This document shows positions 1 to 8,514 of a stretch of 64,000 bases of DNA, piece after piece. The first letter of the stretch is position 1. Every line of letters begins with the position of its first letter. This stretch comes from Flavihumibacter sp. ZG627. GTDB taxonomy: Bacteria; Bacteroidota; Bacteroidia; Chitinophagales; Chitinophagaceae. The notes beneath the pieces are model-generated. The model was given only the letters and a program-made list of their open reading frames with translations, did not search any database and was not told where the DNA came from. The stretch lies in the NCBI RefSeq assembly GCF_000814325.1, contig NZ_JPHF01000008.1, positions 62,001-126,000 of the forward strand, read 5' to 3'. The position numbers and the translations under genes were made by a program.

Positions 1-1557
1 CATCAAGTCATCATTATAAACGGACTCCGCCTCTTTATGGTTGCCTGCCTCAACCAGCCAATATCCTAATGTGAGCCGAACAGAGAAAAACCAATCCGGC
101 GGTTCATTATAATTGAGCTTGTCCTCAATTGCTACCGCCTTCCTCAATAATGGAATTGCCTTAGCATAATTTTTCTGCTGCGCATAGATCTCCCCTTCTA
201 ACACATTGGATGCAATAGATACAATATCAGCTGCAGTATTCAGATCCCAGATCAATTGTGATTTAAGTACCTCCCCGCCCAGTATTTTTTTTACTTCCCC
301 AAGTTCTGTTTTGGCCAATGCCATCTCTTTTTTATTAGCATAAGCCATGCCCCTGGCATAATGCCAGATGGCTTTTGGATAGATCAGTTTCTCACCCGGC
401 TTTTCCAGCTTCAAGATCTCATCCCAACGACCAAGATGAATAAGAACAAAAAAGGGGATGCTATAAAAATGTTGAACAGTTACATTCTCATGGATATACT
501 TACGGTCGGCAATAGCCGAAACCCGCCATGCATTTTCCATCGCCTTTTTACTATTGCCTTCCAGGAAAGCACAGGCAGCGAGAAAATGTATGTTGTGCGG
601 ATATAATAACATCGGGTAGAATCCGGAAGCCTTGCACTGGCTGATATAATTACTATCGGCCTCACTTGCCTGCTCATTTACTAATACACCTTTGTGGTAC
701 TCGCCGGTACGGATATAAATATGACTCGGCATATGTACAAGATGGCCGGCACCAGGCATCATTGCAGGAAGCTTATCGGCATACGCGCTTGCTTTACCGG
801 CATTTTTAGAAGCCTCTATGGCATGTATATAATAATGTATTGCACCAGGATGATTTGGCCAGCTTTCCAATACCTTTTCAATTGTGCTGATGATCTTTGG
901 CGTCCATGGTTGTGCGGTTCCATCCTTCAACCAGAGATTCCATGGATGCTCATTCATCAGTGCATCAATATATAATACAGCGATCTCTTTATCGTCTGCG
1001 TATTTGTAATGCAATTTCTCCATGGCCGATGCATAAGCAGCATTAAAAGGAGTCATGTCGCTTACAGGTTGTTCAGGAAATCTTGCATCCATCGCATCCA
1101 CCAATTCCCTTTCCTTCTCCGTAGTATTCACCGCCAGTTTTTTAGCTGTACTGATTGCTTCATTTATATCTTTTAGTGCTGCAGGGTTGAGGGCCGCATT
1201 ATAATTTGGTCCAAGTACCATGGCCAATCCCCAATAAAGCATGGCAGCAGAACTATCCAATTCGATAGCTGTTTTAAATGACCGGCCTGATTCACCATGA
1301 TTAAACGCATACAACAATGAAAGTCCTTGGTTGAAAAACATCTTTGCAGAATCTGAACCGGAGGTTATATCATAGCTGATACTAGTAAAGCCAGGAATTA
1401 ACGGGCCTTTACCAGCATTTAGTTTTGCAAAGTCCAGAGTGGGAGAACAAAAAACAGGAACGATCTTTTTAACTTCCACATCCTTCTTGACCGGTGTAGA
1501 CAGCAGGTAATACAATACCATCAGCAATAAATTGCCTGTCAGGATTAGTGATTTCAT
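1..1557 (-). CDS. Exported tetratricopeptide-repeat protein, C-terminus outside window
   Basis: An uninterrupted frame of 519 codons runs from an ATG at 1557 to the window edge, so the C-terminus is missing. The N-terminus (MKSLILTGNLLLMVLYYLL) is a hydrophobic signal or anchor segment, so the protein is probably exported. The rest is helical with TPR-like stretches: helix pairs around residues 80-110 (FNQGLSLLYAFNHGES), and near residue 300 a block with MPSHIYIRTGEYHKG, which I recall from a family of roughly 550-600-residue Bacteroidota and proteobacterial TPR proteins of unknown function. The Bcp gene lies upstream on the same strand but 410 bp away, so this is probably its own transcription unit. 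A perfect 16-bp palindrome lies 29 bp before the start. Function is unknown; a scaffolding role is the usual guess for TPR proteins. Confidence 0.8.
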   Translation of the reverse strand, partial: MKSLILTGNLLLMVLYYLLSTPVKKDVEVKKIVPVFCSPTLDFAKLNAGKGPLIPGFTSISYDITSGSDSAKMFFNQGLSLLYAFNHGESGRSFKTAIELDSSAAMLYWGLAMVLGPNYNAALNPAALKDINEAISTAKKLAVNTTEKERELVDAMDARFPEQPVSDMTPFNAAYASAMEKLHYKYADDKEIAVLYIDALMNEHPWNLWLKDGTAQPWTPKIISTIEKVLESWPNHPGAIHYYIHAIEASKNAGKASAYADKLPAMMPGAGHLVHMPSHIYIRTGEYHKGVLVNEQASEADSNYISQCKASGFYPMLLYPHNIHFLAACAFLEGNSKKAMENAWRVSAIADRKYIHENVTVQHFYSIPFFVLIHLGRWDEILKLEKPGEKLIYPKAIWHYARGMAYANKKEMALAKTELGEVKKILGGEVLKSQLIWDLNTAADIVSIASNVLEGEIYAQQKNYAKAIPLLRKAVAIEDKLNYNEPPDWFFSVRLTLGYWLVEAGNHKEAESVYNDDLM

Positions 1558-1585
1558 ACTGCTATTTTTGTATTTACTAAAATTG

Positions 1586-1601
1586 ATTCAATTAATTGAA
1601 T
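1586..1601. promoter_or_regulatory. Perfect 16-bp palindrome upstream of the TPR gene
   Basis: The half-site ATTCAATT is followed directly by its exact reverse complement, 29 bp before the ATG at 1557. A palindrome this close to a start is typical of an operator for a dimeric repressor, but AT-rich palindromes also arise by chance. No regulator gene is adjacent. Confidence 0.35.
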
Positions 1602-1719
1602 GGTGCAATACCCTGAATAGGGATTCGCAGTTTATTTTGCGGGCCTGCAGGCTGTCAGTAGCAGAATTTAGTCAGTATATTTATTGAGGCAGCCAACAGT
1701 GGTTGATGATATAGTCCCG

Positions 1720-1785
1720 GTGCCTTCTAAATGCCTTCTATATCGGAGGATCCCCGTAGGATGATCGGTAGATGCCCGGTAGATA
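1720..1785. repeat. Six in-phase 11-bp units of two types
   Basis: Two copies of an 11-mer with core TGCCTTCTA (1720-1730, 1731-1741) are followed without a gap by four 11-mers of consensus nYCGGwrGATn (starts 1742, 1753, 1764, 1775). Alternate units resemble each other more, giving a 22-bp super-period. An 11-bp period places every unit on about the same face of the helix. No coding frame explains it. Confidence 0.6.
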
Positions 1786-1885
1786 AAAAAATAGAAAATC
1801 AAGGTAAAACTGAATACAGGCTTAGGTTTAATGAATCGGAAGTAGCTTAATTTAAGAGATGCGGGATCCATTTTAAATAGAATAA

Positions 1886-1946
1886 ATGGCTCATCTATCT
1901 GGAAAAATTGGCTCATTCCATGATTTAATTGGCTCATTTCACAATA
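1886..1946. repeat. Three degenerate ~21-bp direct repeats centred on GGCTCAT
   Basis: The heptamer GGCTCAT occurs at about 1888, 1910 and 1931, twice as ATTGGCTCATT, with a weaker GGATCAT at about 1950. It sits 30-80 bp from the 3' end of bcp. The two-turn spacing would suit a protein binding direct repeats. Low confidence that it is functional. Confidence 0.35.
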
Positions 1947-1967
1947 ATGGGATCATTCGTTTTGTTC

Positions 1968-2432
1968 TCAAATTACCAGTGCAGCAATGATTTCTTCCGC
2001 ATGTTGCTTACTCTTTGGCTTTAAAAATACCTTCAATATCTTTCCCTTCTCATCAATCACAAAGCTTGTTCTATGGAGACCCATATATTTCCTGCCGTAT
2101 AACTGCTTTTCACCCCATATGCCATATTTATCGATGATCTTCCTATCGGGGTCAGCAAGCAAGGGAAAGGGCAACTGGTGGCGACTTTCAAATTTCTTAT
2201 GGCTTTCAATTGTATCCGGACTGATCCCTATAACTTCAAGTCCATGGTGTTTTAAGAGAGCATAATTATCGCGCATATTACAAGCCTGAACGGTACAGGT
2301 TGGAGTCATATCAGCCGGGTAAAAGAAAATAACGAGTTTTTTTCCGTTATAATCGGCAAGTTTGATCGTGTTTCCATCCTGGTCCTGTGCAGTGAAGGCA
2401 GGGGCTTTGTCGCCTTGTTTAAGAGGGGTCAT
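1968..2432 (-). CDS. bcp: Thioredoxin-dependent thiol peroxidase (Bcp/PrxQ peroxiredoxin)
   Basis: A cytosolic peroxidase that reduces hydrogen peroxide and organic hydroperoxides using electrons from thioredoxin. The 154 residues match the usual BCP length. The AhpC/TSA thioredoxin fold is visible, with the active site YPADMTPTCTVQAC: peroxidatic Cys46 and resolving Cys51 five residues later, the arrangement of the BCP/PrxQ subfamily. The conserved Arg and the TSFVIDEKGKI strand near the C-terminus are present. It lies 38 bp downstream of the M23 peptidase on the same strand and is probably co-transcribed with it. The ATG at 2432 gives the standard N-terminus (LKQGDKAPAF). No oddities. Confidence 0.95.
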   Translation of the reverse strand: MTPLKQGDKAPAFTAQDQDGNTIKLADYNGKKLVIFFYPADMTPTCTVQACNMRDNYALLKHHGLEVIGISPDTIESHKKFESRHQLPFPLLADPDRKIIDKYGIWGEKQLYGRKYMGLHRTSFVIDEKGKILKVFLKPKSKQHAEEIIAALVI

Positions 2433-2470
2433 TGGTTTGAAAGGGTTTGGTTAGTGTAACATCTAAATTC

Positions 2471-4177
2471 TCATCTGGAAAATCGGAAAGTTTTTTCTGC
2501 CTGGTTACCCGCTTCATCTATAGCGATTACTTTGAGTATATGATCTCCCTCTCCACAATTTTCATCAAACCGATAGTGAAAATATCGCCCTTTATCATTG
2601 GTGAAACGGATCCATTTCCCATCTAATTCAGTACGAAGTACTTTCCACTTATCGAAGTTATCCTTAACGGTGAAAGATATGCGGGGAGACTTTGCCAGGT
2701 TGGCGCCATCAGTGAAGCCTACAGGTAGTATCTGGGGCGGTTCACTATCAACCACTAACTGGAAGCTGCCAAATTCACGAAATCCCGCCATCGCCCAGCC
2801 ATTCTGCCAGCTCACTTTCATTACATCTTTTTTAGTTCCGGCAAAGCGCTGCATCACCACTCTTTCGCGTTGAGAGGGTTCCGGTTCACTTATAGGTTTG
2901 ATCCTTACGGCCATAGCATCCTGCATTGGGATATGGGTTGCACCGATGGTATGTACTGCAGATATCACTGTAGGTAAAGAACTGAGGCTGCGCTTATGGG
3001 CAATTGTTACTGAATCATAAAGCGTCCGTTCGCCAATAATGAACTCGCAATCGTCTGATTCAAATACATCAACCATCAAGGGGTAGAATCTTTTTCCGGT
3101 GGGTGGCGCGTAGGCAACAGGAGATCCATTATACCTAATGGTTGTAATGGCGGTGGAACTGTTTCCATAGGCATCTTTTACAACGATCTTAATTTCATGC
3201 GGCTGCTGGTCAGAAAGATCCAATACCCCATCCCCCTTAAACTTTGTATAGATTGAGTGAAGGTATCCCGGCAATTCACTCAGATGTTGCAGGTAAGCAC
3301 CGCCATTGGATTTTGTGCGGTAATCAATATGCGCATTCAGGTAGCGGGTGGCATCATAGCTGATGGCATCCATGCGGAATCCAACCACGGGATTGTTGTT
3401 ATCATACAATACAGCCTCATATATACCATTGAGATTTGTAGAGCCGGTGTGGGTATCATATGAAGTAATTCCCAGGCTCACTCTCGGAGAATTAACGGTT
3501 ATGGGAGCGGCGGAGTATGATCCGGTTGCCTTAGCAGCAAATGGCACTATTCGGGGTGATTGTTCATAAATGCTTTTGGTTCTATCATATATGGCTAAGC
3601 GCAATATGGCGGGCCTGGTATTATCTGTAATAGGAAAGGAAAAGAGCATAGGATTCAGGTTAACCTCGTCACTGGTTCTACGCAATTCAAAATGAAGATG
3701 TGGGGCCTGCGACCCACCAGTGTTCCCGCTGTAGGCAAGAAATTCCCCTTTTTTTACGGGGAAATTTCCGGCTGGGACTTCTTCATTCAGGCTCCATGAT
3801 TCCAGTTCATATTGTTTGTTCTTCACCCATTTTTCTAGTGATTGATTAAAATCATTCAGGTGACAATAAACGGAAGTGATTCCATTCGGATGATTGATAT
3901 ATATCGCCCTTCCAAACCCACCTGGTTCAATCTTTATCCTGCTTACATAACCATCGGCAGCAGCAAACACCTGGAGATTTTCACGACGAAGGGTTTTAAG
4001 GTCGAGGCCCATGTGGTAATGGTTTGGACGGAGTTCACCAAAATTTCCGCTAAGACTGATTTCAACATTTAACGGATTACGAAAATATCCTTTAGGATAA
4101 TCGGGAAGGTCGGGAAACTGGGCGGTAACGGTAACGGATAACAATATGAAACAAACCAGAAGCCTCAACATCAGCAT
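2471..4177 (-). CDS. Exported M23 family (LytM-type) metallopeptidase
   Basis: Probably a peptidoglycan endopeptidase or an exported zinc peptidase. The first 20 residues (MLMLRLLVCFILLSVTVTAQ) form a signal peptide ending in AQ. The M23 zinc site is complete: H55-x3-D59 in NHYHMGLD, H106 in YCHLNDF and the H160-L-H162 pair in APHLHFEL. After the peptidase domain (about residues 35-170) comes a C-terminal region of about 400 residues, mostly beta, ending in a segment that looks like an Ig-like fold (DEAGNQAEKTFRF). This two-part layout is common in Bacteroidota M23 proteins. Transcription could start from a TAnnTTTG box at 4200-4207. Bcp follows 38 bp downstream. The substrate is not shown by the sequence; a catalytic role is supported because all zinc ligands are present. 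Confidence 0.9.
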   Translation of the reverse strand: MLMLRLLVCFILLSVTVTAQFPDLPDYPKGYFRNPLNVEISLSGNFGELRPNHYHMGLDLKTLRRENLQVFAAADGYVSRIKIEPGGFGRAIYINHPNGITSVYCHLNDFNQSLEKWVKNKQYELESWSLNEEVPAGNFPVKKGEFLAYSGNTGGSQAPHLHFELRRTSDEVNLNPMLFSFPITDNTRPAILRLAIYDRTKSIYEQSPRIVPFAAKATGSYSAAPITVNSPRVSLGITSYDTHTGSTNLNGIYEAVLYDNNNPVVGFRMDAISYDATRYLNAHIDYRTKSNGGAYLQHLSELPGYLHSIYTKFKGDGVLDLSDQQPHEIKIVVKDAYGNSSTAITTIRYNGSPVAYAPPTGKRFYPLMVDVFESDDCEFIIGERTLYDSVTIAHKRSLSSLPTVISAVHTIGATHIPMQDAMAVRIKPISEPEPSQRERVVMQRFAGTKKDVMKVSWQNGWAMAGFREFGSFQLVVDSEPPQILPVGFTDGANLAKSPRISFTVKDNFDKWKVLRTELDGKWIRFTNDKGRYFHYRFDENCGEGDHILKVIAIDEAGNQAEKTFRFSR

Positions 4178-4199
4178 TATTTTTTTATTAGCAAAGCTG

Positions 4200-4207
4200 C
4201 AAATCTA
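4200..4207 (-). promoter_or_regulatory. Bacteroidota -7 box (TAGATTTG) for the M23 peptidase
   Basis: The minus-strand octamer matches TAnnTTTG and lies 22 bp before the peptidase ATG. A TTGG about 22 bp further upstream could act as a weak -33 element. Confidence 0.45.
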
Positions 4208-4291
4208 AGACCATTCATAGAGTTTACTCCAATGCTTTTAGTGGATACTTTAATTAGTGATCAGGGTTTCCAGCTAGCATTTTAAAGATTG

Positions 4292-4305
4292 GTTGTTTAA
4301 ACAAC
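4292..4305. promoter_or_regulatory. Perfect 14-bp palindrome in a divergent intergenic region
   Basis: GTTGTTT is followed by its exact reverse complement, between the M23 peptidase (minus) and the small membrane protein (plus). The position suits an operator shared by divergent promoters. The core GTTTAAAC also occurs near 40215. No regulator is adjacent. Confidence 0.35.
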
Positions 4306-4444
4306 TTGTTAAATAAAAATAAACTTGCTTTTCGGGTATGCATTTTGCAAACATGAAACAGCGTTTGTTGTTATAGCATTGTCTAAGTACATAAGGCGAG
4401 GATGTAGCATTTAACAATATGCGGAATCAGTAAAACAGAATGGT

Positions 4445-4660
4445 ATGAACAGATTTCAACAAAAAGCCGTGATAATAGCAGCCTTGATGATAGGCTCAGT
4501 AATTGGCGCTTTCAAAGGTCAGGAAGCAAAGCAGAGATACCTGTTTAAAGTACTTTCAAAACAGGATGAAAAAATGACGCGTGCGGTCCGCAAAGCCGAG
4601 CAGCGTAAAGGGAAGGTATTGCTTGATGATATTGAGATGGCCGCTTACCACAAGAGTTAA
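4445..4660 (+). CDS. Small single-span membrane protein, unknown function
   Basis: A 71-residue protein with one hydrophobic segment at residues 8-24 (AVIIAALMIGSVIGAFK) followed by a strongly charged, probably helical tail rich in Lys, Arg, Glu and Gln (DEKMTRAVRKAEQRKGK). I recognise no family. It is supported as a gene by its position alone between a divergent intergenic region and a strong intrinsic terminator 23 bp after the stop, and by its non-random composition. The ATG at 4445 is the only start that includes the whole hydrophobic segment. A role at the membrane is an inference from the topology. Confidence 0.6.
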   Translation: MNRFQQKAVIIAALMIGSVIGAFKGQEAKQRYLFKVLSKQDEKMTRAVRKAEQRKGKVLLDDIEMAAYHKS

Positions 4661-4682
4661 TGATTAACACTAAATATACAAG

Positions 4683-4712
4683 AGGCCTTCACATTAGTGA
4701 GGGCCTTTTTTT
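4683..4712 (+). terminator. Intrinsic terminator after the small membrane protein
   Basis: A 10-bp stem (AGGCCTTCAC with GTGAGGGCCT, one G-T pair), a 4-nt ATTA loop and a run of T. It separates the small gene from carB. Confidence 0.85.
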
Positions 4713-4753
4713 AGTGCTCCCAAATTATTTCCGGCAAATTCCTTCCCGGACCG

Positions 4754-4761
4754 TACTTTTG
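4754..4761 (+). promoter_or_regulatory. Bacteroidota -7 box (TACTTTTG) for carB
   Basis: Matches TAnnTTTG exactly, 22 bp before the carB ATG and just after the preceding terminator, as expected for the start of a new transcript. The -33 element is not clear. Confidence 0.55.
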
Positions 4762-4783
4762 CGCAATTTATTTCTCCGCAAAT

Positions 4784-7609
4784 ATGCCTAAAGATACTTC
4801 TATCAAATCCGTCCTGATCATAGGTTCAGGGCCAATTATTATCGGTCAAGCTTGTGAATTTGATTATTCTGGTACCCAGGCTGCCCGCAGTTTGCGGGAA
4901 GAAGGTATCAAGGTGATCCTGATCAACAGCAATCCGGCCACCATCATGACAGATCCAATGATGGCTGACAAGGTTTATCTATTACCTCTTACTGTTGAAA
5001 GTATTGAAGAGATCCTCGAGGAAAATCAGATTGACGCTGTTTTGCCCACCATGGGTGGACAAACAGCCCTCAACCTTGCTAAAGAAGCTGAGGACCTGGG
5101 CGTTTGGGAAAAATATGGAGTGAGGTTAATTGGGGTTGACATTAAGGCTATTGATAAGGCAGAGGACAGGGAAAAATTCCGGCAGTGGATGATTGAACTC
5201 GGTGTTCCTGTGGCCACAGCCAAAACAGCCAACAGTTATCTTGAAGGAAAAGAATTTGCCCAACAGATCGGTTTTCCACTCGTGATCAGGCCTTCCTTCA
5301 CGCTCGGCGGAACAGGAGGTGGATTTGTGCATGACAAAGAGGAACTTGACGAGGCACTTAACCGGGGTTTGCAGGCATCCCCCATTCACGAGGTTCTGGT
5401 AGAAACGGCAGTACTTGGTTGGAAAGAATTTGAACTTGAACTCCTGCGTGATGCCAATGATAACGTGGTAATCATTTGTACTGTTGAGAATTTTGATCCA
5501 ATGGGAGTTCATACAGGTGATTCCATCACGGTAGCACCGGCCATGACCCTTTCCGACACTGGATTCCAGCTGATGCGAAATACTGCCATCAGAATGATGC
5601 GTGATCTGGGTAATTTTGCTGGTGGATGTAATGTACAGTTTGCACTTAATCCAGCTACAGAAGAGATCATTGCCATTGAGATCAATCCCCGCGTAAGCCG
5701 CTCCTCAGCCCTTGCCTCAAAAGCCACTGGTTATCCTATCGCAAAAATTGCTGCTAAGCTTGCTATCGGCTATAACCTGGATGAATTAGAGAACCAGATC
5801 ACTAAAAGCACATCAGCTTATTTCGAACCCGCGCTTGATTATGTTATCGTAAAAATACCCCGTTGGAATTTCGATAAATTCAAAGGAGCTGATGATACCC
5901 TCGGACTACAGATGAAAAGTGTGGGTGAAGTGATGGGGATCGGACGAAGCTTCACGGAAGCTGTCCAGAAAGCCTGTCAGAGCCTGGAGAACAATGCCGT
6001 TGGACTTGGCTATTATGGCAAAAGCCAGATGCATGCCGAAGAACTGATAGAATATATTAAGGTACCCAAGTGGGATAGAATTTTCCGGATTAAGGATGCT
6101 TTGATGCTTGGTGTAAGTATCAATACCATTTCTAAAGTCACCAATGGTATCGATCGCTGGTTCCTTTATGAGATCCAGAAGATCGTGAATATAGAAAAGG
6201 AAATCGCCAAATACAAACTGGCTAATATCCCATTGGATTTGATTCGCCAGGCCAAACAACATGGATTCAGTGATGAGCAGATCTGCCGCATCATGAATGA
6301 TGGCCATGAAGATGAGCTTTATGAAAAGAGAAAGGCAGCCGGTATCAGGAGGGCATATAAGATGGTTGACACCTGCAGTGCTGAATTCGAGGCAATAACA
6401 CCTTATTTCTACAGTACTTTTGAAGAAGGTGGACAAAATGAAAGTAAGCGAAGCGATAGAAAAAAAGTTATTGTTCTGGGTTCGGGACCTAACCGCATCG
6501 GACAGGGTATCGAATTCGACTATTGCTGTGTACACGGATTGATTGCAATCAAGGAGGCTGGTTATGAGGCAATTATGGTCAATTGTAACCCTGAAACAGT
6601 GTCGACAGATTTCGATATAGCAGATAAATTATATTTTGAACCGGTTTTTTGGGAGCACCTCTGGGAGATAGTTGAACTGGAACAACCTGAAGGGGTGATA
6701 GTACAACTTGGAGGACAAACAGCGCTTAAACTGGCGGAGCGTCTTCACGCTAAAGGAATCAGGATCATTGGTACTTCGTTCGACAATATGGATATTGCCG
6801 AAGACAGGGGCCGTTTCAGCGATATGCTAAAAGAACTGGAAATTCCTTATCCTGAATATGGTACCGCTTTCGATGTTGATGAGGCTGTGGAAGTTGCTAA
6901 CCGCGTTGGTTATCCTGTGCTGGTTCGTCCTTCATATGTTTTGGGTGGCCAAAGAATGCGAATCGTGATCAATGATGAAGAGGTCGAAAAAGCTGTAGTC
7001 AGCCTGCTGAAACATATTCCAGGAAATAAGATACTTATCGATCACTTTCTAGATCGCTGTCAGGAAGCGGAAGTGGATGCCATTTTCGATGGGGAAAATT
7101 TCCATGTAATGGGCGTGATGGAACATATTGAACCGGCTGGTATTCACTCAGGCGATTCAAATGCAGTACTCCCGGCCTTCAACCTCACCCCATTGGTTAT
7201 TACAACTATGGAGTATTATTCAGAGAAGATCGCAAGGGCACTTAACATTAAAGGACTCATCAATATCCAGTTTGCCATAAAAGATGGTAAAGTGTTTGTA
7301 ATTGAGGCAAACCCGAGGGCATCAAGAACCACCCCGTTCATTGCGAAGGCATACCAGATCCCATACCTGAACATCGCCACCAAAATCATGCTCGGGGTAA
7401 ATAAGCTAACGGATTTCAAATTTGAGAAGAAGCTTAAAGGATTTGCCATTAAGGAACCAGTATTCAGTTTCAATAAGTTCCCGGGAGTTAATAAGGAACT
7501 TGGGCCAGAAATGAAAAGTACAGGGGAAGCCATACGCTTTATTAAAGATCTCCGTGATCCTTATTTCAGACAACTATATAAAGACCGGTCGATGTACCTG
7601 AGCAAATAA
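4784..7609 (+). CDS. carB: Carbamoyl-phosphate synthase large subunit, short form
   Basis: Makes carbamoyl phosphate from bicarbonate, glutamine-derived ammonia and two ATP, for pyrimidine and arginine synthesis; it works with the small subunit CarA, which is not in this window. Both homologous halves are present: residues about 1-400 ([17 protein letters not shown], then [10 protein letters not shown]) form the carboxyphosphate ATP-grasp, about 400-555 the oligomerisation region, and from about 561 ([15 protein letters not shown]) the carbamate ATP-grasp. The protein stops at 941 residues, whereas the Escherichia coli enzyme has 1073; the missing part corresponds to the C-terminal MGS-like domain that binds UMP and ornithine. 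The end (MYLSK, then a stop and a strong terminator) looks natural rather than broken, and short CarB forms are known in Bacteroidota. Confidence 0.97.
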   Translation: MPKDTSIKSVLIIGSGPIIIGQACEFDYSGTQAARSLREEGIKVILINSNPATIMTDPMMADKVYLLPLTVESIEEILEENQIDAVLPTMGGQTALNLAKEAEDLGVWEKYGVRLIGVDIKAIDKAEDREKFRQWMIELGVPVATAKTANSYLEGKEFAQQIGFPLVIRPSFTLGGTGGGFVHDKEELDEALNRGLQASPIHEVLVETAVLGWKEFELELLRDANDNVVIICTVENFDPMGVHTGDSITVAPAMTLSDTGFQLMRNTAIRMMRDLGNFAGGCNVQFALNPATEEIIAIEINPRVSRSSALASKATGYPIAKIAAKLAIGYNLDELENQITKSTSAYFEPALDYVIVKIPRWNFDKFKGADDTLGLQMKSVGEVMGIGRSFTEAVQKACQSLENNAVGLGYYGKSQMHAEELIEYIKVPKWDRIFRIKDALMLGVSINTISKVTNGIDRWFLYEIQKIVNIEKEIAKYKLANIPLDLIRQAKQHGFSDEQICRIMNDGHEDELYEKRKAAGIRRAYKMVDTCSAEFEAITPYFYSTFEEGGQNESKRSDRKKVIVLGSGPNRIGQGIEFDYCCVHGLIAIKEAGYEAIMVNCNPETVSTDFDIADKLYFEPVFWEHLWEIVELEQPEGVIVQLGGQTALKLAERLHAKGIRIIGTSFDNMDIAEDRGRFSDMLKELEIPYPEYGTAFDVDEAVEVANRVGYPVLVRPSYVLGGQRMRIVINDEEVEKAVVSLLKHIPGNKILIDHFLDRCQEAEVDAIFDGENFHVMGVMEHIEPAGIHSGDSNAVLPAFNLTPLVITTMEYYSEKIARALNIKGLINIQFAIKDGKVFVIEANPRASRTTPFIAKAYQIPYLNIATKIMLGVNKLTDFKFEKKLKGFAIKEPVFSFNKFPGVNKELGPEMKSTGEAIRFIKDLRDPYFRQLYKDRSMYLSK

Positions 7610-7647
7610 TACAGAACAATTGCCCTTATGGCATATGATTTATAAAT

Positions 7648-7675
7648 AATCCCCGGTCAAGGCCGGGGATTTTCT
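7648..7675 (+). terminator. Intrinsic terminator after carB
   Basis: A perfect 9-bp GC-rich stem (AATCCCCGG with CCGGGGATT) with a 6-nt loop, followed by TTTCTTT. It isolates carB from the oxidoreductase. Confidence 0.9.
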
Positions 7676-7711
7676 TTACTACTATTCAGTAATTATGTCC
7701 ATTTGTCATGA

Positions 7712-7729
7712 ATTCATTTCTCAATGAAT
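7712..7729. promoter_or_regulatory. Inverted repeat (7-4-7) upstream of the oxidoreductase
   Basis: ATTCATT-N4-AATGAAT, perfect arms, 37 bp before the ATG at 7767. It is one of two inverted repeats in this 100-bp leader. Probably an operator, but no regulator is encoded nearby. Confidence 0.4.
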
Positions 7730-7739
7730 ATGGAACGAT

Positions 7740-7763
7740 GTTTGAACTTTAATATATTCAAAC
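7740..7763. promoter_or_regulatory. Inverted repeat (7-10-7) abutting the oxidoreductase start
   Basis: GTTTGAA-N10-TTCAAAC, perfect arms, ending 3 bp before the ATG. Arms separated by about one helical turn are typical of TetR-, HxlR- or MarR-type sites. Repressor binding here would block transcript start or elongation. Confidence 0.45.
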
Positions 7764-7766
7764 ACA

Positions 7767-8432
7767 ATGAAATTTACAGATATGAATTATTTACAAGATT
7801 TTAACTGGCGTTATGCAGCCAAGAGATATAATGGACAACCCATTGATAATCATAAGAAAAACAATATCCTGGAGGCAATACGCCTTGCCCCTTCTTCACT
7901 GGGTCTTCAGCCTTATGATGTTTTGGTAATTGAAGATGAAGAGTTGCGCGCAAAACTGGCCCCGGCCATTTATAACCAACCACAAGTTACAGAAAGTGCC
8001 GCCATTCTTGTATTTGCCGCATGGAATACATTAACTGAGCAGCAGGTAGAAGGTTATATGAACAATATTGCAGCAACAAGAAACATTACAGTTGAATCAT
8101 TGTCAGATTTTCGCAACATGATCCTGGGTAGCATAAAGGGCAAAACCCAGGAAGAAATATTCCAATGGAATGCCCGGCAGGCTTATATCGGGTTGGGGTT
8201 TGCAACGGCTGCTGCTGCATTAGAGCAGGTAGACAGTACTCCGATGGAAGGTTTTAATCCAAAGGTGGTTAACGAGATTCTGGGACTTGAAGAAAAGGGT
8301 CTTTCTGCCGTAACGATTCTGGCCCTTGGTTACCGCGATGCCGATAAGGATATGCTGGCCAATGCGCCAAAAGTGCGACGGCCTGCAGAGGAGTTTTTCA
8401 CTATTTATGAAGAGTCGGAAATATCGGCATGA
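7767..8432 (+). CDS. Nitroreductase-family NAD(P)H-dependent oxidoreductase
   Basis: A 221-residue flavoprotein of the nitroreductase (NfsB/YdgI-like) fold, which uses FMN and NAD(P)H to reduce nitro compounds or quinones; the natural substrate is unknown. Visible family marks are the N-terminal RYAAKRYNGQPI segment (first FMN phosphate-binding Arg region), APSSLGLQPYDVLVIED, the central WNARQAYIGLGFATAAAALEQVDSTPMEGF block and the C-terminal GYRDADKD with a final basic KVRRPAEEFF. The length matches the family. The ATG at 7767 is used; a second ATG at 7782 would remove five residues and also fits. The gene stands alone between the carB terminator and comEC, and two inverted repeats in its leader suggest it is inducible. 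Confidence 0.9.
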   Translation: MKFTDMNYLQDFNWRYAAKRYNGQPIDNHKKNNILEAIRLAPSSLGLQPYDVLVIEDEELRAKLAPAIYNQPQVTESAAILVFAAWNTLTEQQVEGYMNNIAATRNITVESLSDFRNMILGSIKGKTQEEIFQWNARQAYIGLGFATAAAALEQVDSTPMEGFNPKVVNEILGLEEKGLSAVTILALGYRDADKDMLANAPKVRRPAEEFFTIYEESEISA

Positions 8433-8514
8433 TCACCAGAAATTACAGATAAACCGTTTTTTAACGCTTGACTGGAGAAATTTGGGTTATTAGCTTGTTT
8501 GCAACATTTTTTGA

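Larger units (their letters stand above)
1558..1967. other. Intergenic region with short direct repeats, no convincing gene
   Basis: These 410 bp separate the TPR gene from bcp, both on the minus strand. An 89-codon minus-strand frame (1668-1937) has no recognisable domain and runs through the repeats, so I do not call it. The region holds a 16-bp palindrome (1586-1601), six 11-bp units (1720-1785) and three copies of a GGCTCAT-centred repeat about 21 bp apart (1886-1946). No intrinsic terminator for bcp is apparent. Confidence 0.6.

Noticed and set aside
1668-1937. 89-codon minus-strand reading frame
   Set aside because: No recognisable domain, no signal of a start site, and it runs through both direct-repeat blocks; composition looks non-coding.
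5906-6535. 209-codon frame antisense to carB
   Set aside because: Shadow of the strongly coding opposite strand; no domain or start signal.
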